From NCBI GenBank assembly GCA_021234155.1, contig JAJEKV010000001.1:38114826-38178825 (forward strand): 64,000 nucleotides of DNA, read 5' to 3'. Shown here one piece after another: positions 56,066 to 64,000 of the stretch (its first letter is position 1; every line of letters begins with the position of its first letter). The DNA comes from Isoetes taiwanensis. Lineage: Eukaryota; Streptophyta; Lycopodiopsida; Isoetales; Isoetaceae. A model generated the notes under the pieces. The model was given only the letters and a program-made list of their open reading frames with translations. It did no database searches and was not told the origin of the DNA. The position numbers and the translations under genes are program-made.

Positions 56066-56289
56066 TGCTATATGCTAAGGACGTGGAGTCCAAAGATGGC
56101 TTTTAGGCCAAAGAGGGCCTTTAGTCCAAAAGGGGGCCTATGGTCCAAAGAGGGCTTTGGTCCAAAGATGGACCAAAGGGGCGTGCATGCTATATAGTAG
56201 CTCGGGGGAGAGCTCTGGGGCAGCTGTGTCATAGCTGAGGGCTCGTGGTTGGGTGGTGAGATAGCGTGCCACGTCAAGTGTCTGTCTTA
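56066..56289 (+). repeat. 3' LTR
   Basis: Base-for-base identical to the 5' LTR. Preceded by the purine tract AGAGGGGGGGAA (56054-56065). Confidence 0.97.
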
Positions 56290-56294
56290 GTTCA

Positions 56295-57070
56295 TCAGTA
56301 TTATCCAGTATTCTTCCACGCTTCTATCCTCATGCTTTCTTTGTTCGTCTCTAACCTCGCATCTCAATATTTTTAGTTGTAACGGATTTACTAAAGGTCA
56401 CTTATTTGAATTGCATTCCCATAATTGAAGGTTGTGAATTTGCATCTGTATTTGTTCGGAGGATGGCTTTTATGTTGAATAATTGTATGCGGTCAGTTTC
56501 TATTTATCAACGATCTGGGTAAGAAATCTTTGATAAAGGAAGCTTGTTTTCCTTTAGAAGTGAGATGCCCCCTATATAGATTCTTGGATGACTATTTTGG
56601 CATCCACATAAGGAGGAACATTGTCTTTTTTGCACAGGTATTATTTAGTGAGTGCAGCTCCGGCACCAAATCAGTTTCTATGTAATCAGTTAGAGTATAA
56701 ATATGCCAGGCCTCTTGACTAGGATTGCTCAAACTTGCGTAATGAATCCTTCCTTGTATAAACTTGGGTGTGTGACGGACGATGTTCTATTAAGAAACTG
56801 GCATTGACGTGATGCAGAACTCTGGGATGATCTTAGCTGGATCTCAAACGCATTCCAAAGTGATAGCTCTCTGGTAATATTTCTATTCCTTTACATTTGC
56901 AATGATTCTTCCTCATTCTCTAGGATCTGGTAATCTTGTTGTTTAAATTGCCCCAAGATCCGGCAGCTAAGTTTTTGGTGGTGTCTGGATTTATGATGGA
57001 CAAGTAAGCTTTTTCCTGGATTTTGTTGTGTATAAACAGCGATTCTATTAAATTGATGCAGGCTTGCTCC
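56295..57070. other. No gene recognised
   Basis: AT-rich; nothing that continues COG3 or any other family was seen. Confidence 0.45.
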
Positions 57071-57090
57071 ATAATGCTTCCTTTTTCCAT

Positions 57091-58150
57091 TTTTTTTTTT
57101 TTTGAAGGACGTGAGGCTCTTTTTATTGACAAGAACAAAGGCACAATACACAATGCACAGACGGGAATAAAACCCTAGTGGATAGGCTGACTCAACTAGG
57201 CAAAAACACCCGTCTATGCATAAGAAGAACACCGTAAATACGTCTGCCAAATTATCTCTTTTTTTATCATCAGCTAGAGATGAGCAATGATAAGCTTTAG
57301 TGATCTTCTACTGAGCACAATGAAGAAGCTGCTGATCAGAGATGTGTGCACCTTGGAAAATACACAAACATCGCCTCTGCCAGATAGACCACAAAATCCA
57401 ACTAGAAGCAAGATGAAATGCCCGCTTACGCAAGTTAGGCCAAACAGGGGGATAAAGTGCAAGTAGGATCTCCTGGCTAGTGAGAGACACACTGAAAAGA
57501 GTGAACAACCACGCCCAAGCAAGCCGTACATGATCGCACAAGAAGAAGCAGTGTTCAATAGTTTCAACACGTTGGCCACAGAGAGGGCAACGATCTGAGA
57601 CTCTAGGGTTCATCTTGTGAACCAAGACATTCACTCGAACACATCTATGGAGAATTTGCCATCGCAGCGCTGACACTTTAGGATGGAGCAATTTATCCCA
57701 TGTCCACATCCAAACACGTTTCCACTGTGGTTGAGGAACCTGAAGATGGCAGTGCTGGGATGGGGGAAGAGGCTCACAATCTAAAAGTAGCCTGTACGTG
57801 GAAGAAACAAACTTTTCTGGCTTAAGACGTGCATCACGTATCCAAATAGGCACATCAGCTTGTGGTTGCTGCACAGTGGATGGCAAAAAATCAGTCAATC
57901 CAGCCCATATTTGCCGATCCCATCTGTATAACAGAAATCTCGTCTGAAAAGCCTCCCATGACAAAAGATGACCAGAATCATACCAAGCTGCAATCGTTAA
58001 AACCCCAGCTAGCCGCCAACGTCGTTGGGTCTTTGGATGTACAAGTGCACATAAAGGCTGCTGATCATGCATACCTTGCAGGGGAAGCCACCAGCATGAC
58101 ATTGACAATGAAGCACAAGCTTGGGGATTAACATGGAATAAAGATCCAAC
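57091..58150 (-). mobile_element. 5'-truncated LINE with 16-bp target duplication
   Basis: Minus strand. The frame runs to a stop at 57308 and encodes the C-terminal part of a plant LINE ORF2, ending in the zinc-binding domain: WTWDKLLHPKVSALRWQILH, then RCPLCGQRVETIEHCFFLCD. The 3' end is an A tract (T tract at 57091-57103). TGCTTCCTTTTTCCAT occurs at both ends (57075-57090 and 58151-58166). The reverse transcriptase and endonuclease domains are missing through 5' truncation. The long open frame suggests a fairly recent insertion. Confidence 0.95.
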
Positions 58151-58169
58151 TGCTTCCTTTTTCCATGTT

Positions 58170-60435
58170 TGAATGAAATGACTTTTGTTTTTCTTCGACG
58201 AGCTCTGCAAACTGGTTGGCATAAAACATATTGATATCTAAGACAATGAAATGGCAAAGAGCAAAATATTCTTTGGTTGTGATAGATTATTTGTGTACTT
58301 CCCACTATACAAATTGCATGGTATCATGATAGGGCATCAATGCTGTCATGTTTGCAGTTGCAAAATCATATTATGGATATCCTCTGTGTCTTCCATATTG
58401 AGGTTTTCTATTTTCTGTTGGAAAAAGATTAGCTTCCTGACTGTATTTTGCAGAGCACATAGCTGGTACATTTTGTATAAACCCTAGATTATTGCATACA
58501 TTGAAATTTCTTGCTCTTTCAAGTTTTTTGCCATGTTTTACATTGCTTAATGGAATACTTGTTATCATCAAGTTGTTTTTTCTCAAGATTAAGTGTTGAT
58601 GTGGTTTTAAATGCAAAGTCTGCTCTTTATGACCTAGCATTGTGCCTTTATATCTTGACAGCTGATGGATGCTTGAACGAAAGCTAGTTGCACCTATTGT
58701 TCCTGAGGAAAAGCAGAACAATGTTTTGAAAGATTTGGGGAGAAAATAAACAGAAATTATCAGACTGCAGAGACACAAAATGAGTGTTGAGCTTTCAACA
58801 ATCATTGAATGGGGAGCATTTGACAGGTTAGGTTATGTAGGGAAAAATTAACTGGCAATGTCTTTGCCATGAAAGCTAAAAAATACTGAAATGTTCAAAG
58901 GGCATGTAGGTCACGTGATTGTATTTGTAAATGCATTTTGCCTTGAAGAGGCTTTTCTTATTCCTGATTTTGATGCAATGCTAGGTAAAGCATAGGAGAG
59001 TAGAAAGGAAATTGTTAGCAGAAGTAATAGCAACTGTATCGTCAAACTTTACTGCTCATTCCAGGATGAGGAGTATCTTTACCTTACATCTGCAGTTCAT
59101 TCGTTGGACATCTTATGTTTGATGTTTTTGCTTGATTCTTACGTCTGATAATCTGCAGTACATAGGTTCTATCCTCTAATACTTGTTAGATTTTTTGTAA
59201 ACATGGTACTTAGTGCCAAAAATGATGTGTTCACGCATGCAGATAGAAATTGTTGGGGTTTTATGCTATCAACTATTTACTGCTAGTTATTTTCCATGGC
59301 ATCTATACCCAATGATGCTTAACCGTAAGTGGAATTGATTGCTCTAATATGTTCTCAAAGGCACATCCCTTATTTAGTACGTATCTACAGATTTGTTTTT
59401 TATCTTTCTCATTATTACAAATCTAGATAGTTTGATCTGAACCTTAGCCTTGTTGATTCAACTTTTCAGTATTCGGTGAATCAAGTAATTTTGTCACTTC
59501 TTTCCATAGCTGTATATGCAAAGAGACATCCATGTGCAAAGTACACCTACGTCGCACCTCTGATTTTATACAACATCCTACTTTCCTGCCAGGCATGCTC
59601 TACACACCTTAGGATCAACTAGGGCAGAATACTCACATGTGTTTCTTATAGCTTCAAATTAAATATTTACCTGCCAGTTGAAATTTGACTGGTATTTTGC
59701 AGATATTTGTAGCCATTATGGTATTTAAGGTTTCTAGGATGATAATGGCTGATGATGATGGTCATATTTTTGCTAACTGTCATAGAAGGCAATCAACTTC
59801 TGCTGAATCTGAAGAGCATGCACGCTCTCTTGTAAGTTTTTCTTTCGACAAGCAGAATACTGTCTACACTTATGTCAAACTTCCTTTATTTTTTTCACAA
59901 TCTACAAACTTGCTCAGGGAATTCGGTGGCGTTGCAGATAGGGTATTTAGATTGTTCTGTTGCCTACAATACGGTACTGGCATGCATATGATAGCCAGGC
60001 TTGCAGATATGCTAAGTGTCACTGCCTCAACTGTTTTCATATTTCTTTAAACGGTTGCTAGTTGTTAGTTAGTTAGTTACGGTGTTGCTTTGTTGTCTTT
60101 GGTGAGTGTAATAGAGGCCTCTTGTTGGGATTGGGCCGCTTTGCACAGTTGCAGTTTGCAGGCAGCTTGAAGGGGCTTGCATGGCCATAGTTTATTACAG
60201 AAGCTAGGCTATCGTAATAAGAGATAAGATGGCTTATCTCTTAGTTCAAGCATTTTGATAGCCAGATTCAGAAGTATTCTCGTGGGGAAGAAAAGGTTAT
60301 GATTTGGAGCTATTGTACATCTATGTACTGCTATATGAGCTGGAACTGATATTGTGTATTGGCAAAAGAAAAGAATGATTGATATCCTGACAACATGGGT
60401 TATATAATCCAATGAACACTTTATGTCCCAACTAT
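58170..60435. other. Mostly non-coding, one exon candidate
   Basis: AT-rich host-like DNA without recognisable genes apart from the exon candidate at 59703-59831. Confidence 0.45.
59703..59831 (+). other. Possible unassigned exon, 43 codons
   Basis: Bounded by TTTTGCAG and GTAAGT, open in phase 0, encoding MIMADDDGHIFANCHRRQST then SAESEEHARSL. I do not recognise the family. The splice borders and polar composition make it a plausible relic exon. Confidence 0.35.
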
Positions 60436-60439
60436 TTGT

Positions 60440-60736
60440 AGGATTGGGCCTTTTTAATCACTTCTCCTTGGTAGAATACAGTGGTAGGCTGCATGCCAAA
60501 GCCCAGGATCTTGGTTTTTTCCAAATTGACTGTAAGACCAAACTCTGAGCAAAATTCACTTAGCAGATCAAGCTATCTCTGCAAGTCTTCTACAGTGTGG
60601 GAGCATAGAAGTAAATCATCAGCATAAAGCAAAAGAATTACCATTTCGTGGAAGATACATGGGAAGTGGCATCTGGGTCCTTTTTTTACTAGTGATACAC
60701 ACTTTAGCATGTCGTGACATGCTGGTTTAGTACTAA
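60440..60736 (-). pseudogene. LINE reverse transcriptase fragment
   Basis: Minus strand: VILLLYADDLLLCSHTVEDL is the YADD active-site motif of plant LINE reverse transcriptases. After one stop comes LDLLSEFCSEFGLTVNLEKT then KILGF. Only about 80 residues remain. The Helitron-like end at 60737 bounds it on the right. Confidence 0.85.
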
Positions 60737-60770
60737 CTAGTAACGGGTGCCCGGCGTTGCCGGGCATAGA
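60737..60770 (-). mobile_element. Helitron-like 3' terminus, second copy
   Basis: Minus strand: GCCCGGCAACGCCGGGC (60765-60749), eight bases, then CTAG (60740-60737) followed by T. It shares the hairpin and the neighbouring TACAATT with the copy at 10201. The element would extend rightward; its 5' end was not found. Confidence 0.6.
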
Positions 60771-60782
60771 TACAATTCCATG

Positions 60783-60957
60783 TAGACATGTGTGCCTAGC
60801 TGTATTTGATAGGAAGGCGATATGTACAAAGATGATCCACATTAGGGTGGTAGATTGCAACCCTTCCTAGACATGTGTACAATGCCTAGCTGTATTTGAC
60901 AGGGAGGAGCTATGTACAAAGATATTTCACATTAGGGTGGTAAATTGCAACCCTTCC
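60783..60957. repeat. Two tandem units, period about 85 bp
   Basis: Both units contain TAGACATGTGT, CCTAGCTGTATTTGA, TATGTACAAAGAT and ATTAGGGTGGTA. They begin just inside the Helitron-like end at 60737. Confidence 0.85.
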
Positions 60958-61376
60958 CGATAAGTCTTTTTGCTCTTAATAATCAACACATGCATGCATT
61001 GGTCGCCACAATGTCATTGGGTGCCACAGTGTAGTGGCTTCAAACTGCAGACCAATACAGTGGAAAAAGAAAGATTTCTAGATTGGAAACTATTAAAGTT
61101 ATATTGAACAAAAATAAAGTTGCATAATTAGGTGCCTTGCTTTCTGGGGCTTTAAAGACATTGTATAAGGTTGTGAATGTCATGTGGTTGGAAGCATTTA
61201 TTTGGTGTTTTTGTTGATAAGAGATGAGTTAGGGGAGTTTTATAATATTGTAATTATAATAGGTTAGTATCTTTGTATTTCTGTGAACCCTTCCCTATGA
61301 AAGTGTAAACTAATGTGTAGACACTTGTTGCACTTTGCTCTTGATTCTAGATTGTGTAGTGTATCTGTTGGCACTG

Positions 61377-61484
61377 TAAAGAGCCTTATAGATCATTAGT
61401 ATAGTATAACCTTGACCTTTATATGGTGGTGTAAAGAGCCTTATAGATCATTAGTATAGTATAACCTTGACCTTTATATGGTGG
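61377..61484. repeat. Two identical tandem units of 54 bp
   Basis: GTAAAGAGCCTTATAGATCA onward, repeated exactly with period 54. No function visible. Confidence 0.9.
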
Positions 61485-61489
61485 CCTCC

Positions 61490-64000
61490 AACTTGAATGA
61501 AAAACAGATACTAAATTATGTGTATCTATGTTTATGGCTTGGACTATACTTCAAATGACCTAGTGGAACATGGAATTTCATTCTTCTTCAATCAAACGTA
61601 TGCGAACAACCAAGTTGCCAATCCGTATTTCTGAAAGCAGCAAATTGTCATGTGATCGTCATACAAATGCTACATTCGTTGCATCTTCTTCATGTCTTCT
61701 AGATTAGCTTCTGCCACAGCATCAACCTAAGAAAAATAGAGCACTCAGATATCATTTGTAACCTAAAAAATAATGCCACCTCCAAACTGAATAAGACTTT
61801 TATAACCATACCATCAGAGGGCTCGTCGCAATGTCTTGAAAACGTTTCAAAAAGCAAATAAGTTATGCTATGCTGATAGTCCACATAATTTTTTAGTAGA
61901 TATCTCCATCCCATCCTTAGTGCATCCAAATTTGTAGCCATTTTGGACCATCAGCCAGGGTGGCGTTAAAAAAGAATTTTACATCATGGCAAATCTCTGG
62001 CCCAGGCCATGATAATTTGCATTTGCGTTAAGAACAGTCATGTGTCGAAAGATTTTTAACTTTAATTGGATATAAAACAATACTATTCCATTCAAATATA
62101 CATCTTCTATTTATTTCAAAAGGACTGGGTGACCACTTGTATTCATCTTCATAAAGATAAAAACACCAATGAATGTGGACAGGATTTAGTCTTTGATGTT
62201 TTTCTCAAATTTTTAGCAGGTGCATGAAATGGCATACAAATGAGGAAAAAAGATCATAAAAGTATTATATGCCTAAGAGGTGTTCCTTGCATACAACATA
62301 AGGTATTGAGGAAGAATGTCTAGACTTGAATAACAAAAAGAAATTCAGCATCAAATTCAAAGATCGTTTCTGGGACAAAATGGCAAATCAGTAGTCTACA
62401 ATTCTAGGTATTTCTACTCTCTTGAATTGAAAGTCCACTTTTTATTGGCTTACGGACTTTGAAAGCCCATTCCATCCCCAAATGGAGGAGAGTTATTGTC
62501 TTATAAATTTAATATTGAATGAGCTGAGCGGTATTCTTGAGCATCTCTTAATATATTCTTTTTGCATCCTGATGCATTTACCGCTATAGGATAAGGTGTT
62601 AAAGTAAAGCACAAAAGGTTTGGAGCTTCATGCCTTCACTTACTAATGATTCAAACAATAGGAATTAGACCATATTGAGCTGTTTTTCTTACATAATTCT
62701 ACTTTCCAACATAGTGTGGAGTACACCAGGAAATACTATGAACAGTTCCTATGGATAAAGTTATTGTCCAGTATAGCAGGCAAACTACAAAATGCTTAAC
62801 ATCATGGGATATTTATACATGGATACAACACACAATTACACTCTGCAATGATTGCGAAGCAAGCATAAGATGCTAATTTTTCTAAGAGTTCTCTAAGAAT
62901 CTATATTATAGAGCTATGAATACGAAATTGAACAAAACAAACAATTACAACAGATTTGCTCGGATAACTATACCTAGTTGAGTACGATCTTGTTGTTTAA
63001 AGGCTCCAACCCGCTTGAATGCCCTTTTATAGATTGCAATGCAATCCATGTCGCCTCGAAATAGATGCCCTAAAATATCTCCTTGTTTTTCGTTCCTTTA
63101 TCACCTTTAACCCCTGTCATGACCTAGATTTTGTAGCAAGACATAATCAAAATGTAAAAGGTGCATCCAACAAAAAGAATGTGGAAAAATATAAGCGTGA
63201 ATGACATTTTTTTTGTGTCATACGCCTAACCAAAAGTTGTTTGTAATCGCTATATCATTGCATAAATCAAATATGATCTACCACGGCGAAAACAATTCCC
63301 ACTGAACCTAGTTGCCGTCGAGCGGCACATCTATCGGCTAGCGTAAAAAAGCGTGAAAGGGGACTAAAACGCATAAAAATGAAGCTCTTGATATTTGAAC
63401 CACCTCAAGCATCATAGAGGGCATCCGGGAGTATTACGCAAAATATGATGCTTAGTCCCGATGACTTTCATAAATAATTAGAAAAAAAAGACATTTTCAT
63501 TGTGTCAAAGAGGAAGGCTAAATTCAAGATGCCATTGCAATATCGACATTGGAAAACAAATATGTGTGAGTTTAGGTTCAAAAGAATATGAAGCTTTGTA
63601 TCTCATCCCCGGTCAAAAAAGCACTTGGAAACAAAGACACGACCACAATATTTCAAAAACACGCAAGCAATTATAAGAAATAAAGCAAAACGGGGTTTCT
63701 AATTCTACAATAGAGCATAAGAGTTAAAAAAAAAATACCTTATCGGGTTGATTATGATTAGGACAACAGACCACGCCAAAGACTTTATAGCAAGCTTCGG
63801 GCCCGCACTGCAGACGAAAGGGTTAGGCAATTACATAGGATCAATTTAGCAAAACCGACCTAAACAACATTCCTATTACTCCTAGTGGATAAAGGCTGAT
63901 CCTTTTGGTCGGGTCTATTTGCCGACCTCTTCAACCTCTTACCATCAAAATTAAGGCATAAATCTATTCAACAAACCCAAGCAAAGCGATTTTGAGAGCC
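61490..64000. other. No gene recognised
   Basis: AT-rich sequence with only short open frames on both strands. No repeat or transposon end that I can support. Confidence 0.5.

Larger units (their letters stand above)
51216..56289 (+). mobile_element. Full-length Ty3/gypsy chromovirus, 5074 bp, recently inserted but coding-defective
   Basis: Identical 224-base LTRs (51216-51439 and 56066-56289) begin TGCTATATGC and end GTCTGTCTTA. GTTCA flanks both sides (51211-51215 and 56290-56294). The PBS is at 51441 and the purine tract at 56054-56065. Gag, protease remnant, reverse transcriptase, RNase H, integrase and chromodomain follow in standard chromovirus order. LTR identity means few or no mutations since insertion, yet the coding region has many frameshifts. 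This suggests that a defective copy was mobilised by enzymes supplied in trans, or that sequence errors are present. Confidence 0.97.

Overview
The window is nuclear DNA of a land plant or close streptophyte relative. Evidence: GT-AG introns, plant-type genes (an E(z)/CURLY LEAF SET domain, DDB1, COG3, the plant kelch-TYW2 fusion), and LTR elements primed by initiator methionine tRNA. No species can be named; a non-flowering plant is a guess. The region is repeat-rich. Only one host gene, an intronless ARM-repeat protein (28.0-30.05 kb, minus strand), looks intact. The other host genes are decayed fragments.

Layout. 0.8-1.2 kb: broken E(z) SET domain. 1.2-15.2 kb: mostly non-coding, with tandem repeats, an 83-bp inverted repeat pair (5.8/8.1 kb), a Helitron-like 3' end (10.2 kb), a 5'-truncated LINE (11.8 kb) and a fold-back element (13.7 kb). 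15.17-25.04 kb: a candidate 9.9-kb DNA transposon bounded by 25-bp perfect inverted repeats and a 4-bp ATTA duplication. It carries a decayed FCP1/NIF-like phosphatase gene, an array of dispersed CG-rich palindromes, and a broken transposase-like gene with a GHTHDDID motif. 25.15-25.5 kb: two DDB1 exons. 28-30 kb: the ARM gene. 30.6-32.3 kb: a kelch/TYW2 pseudogene with internal tandem duplication. 32.4-33.4 kb: repeats with palindromes. 33.9-34.2 and 49.2-49.4 kb: COG3 exons on either side of a 15-kb retroelement block.

34.2-49.2 kb is a minus-strand tandem LTR element, LTR-internal-LTR-internal-LTR. Both internal regions carry, just behind the primer-binding site, a gene that starts with the histone H3 tail (MARTKQTAR), has a long charged linker, and ends with a clear H3 histone fold (CAIHAKRVTYMPNDLKLA). 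One internal region also has a 517-codon unknown ORF split by one in-frame amber codon, plus a gag joined to a chromodomain with all of pol missing. Nine copies of a long hairpin sit in the spacers around these ORFs. This retroelement with an H3 mimic is the most striking content of the window.

51.2-56.3 kb holds a complete-length Ty3/gypsy chromovirus with identical 224-bp LTRs, a PBS, PPT and GTTCA target duplication, but a frameshifted gag-pol. 57.1-58.15 kb is a 5'-truncated minus-strand LINE with a 16-bp target duplication. 60.4-60.74 kb is a LINE reverse transcriptase fragment next to a second Helitron-like end. The rest to 64 kb is AT-rich with no recognisable gene.
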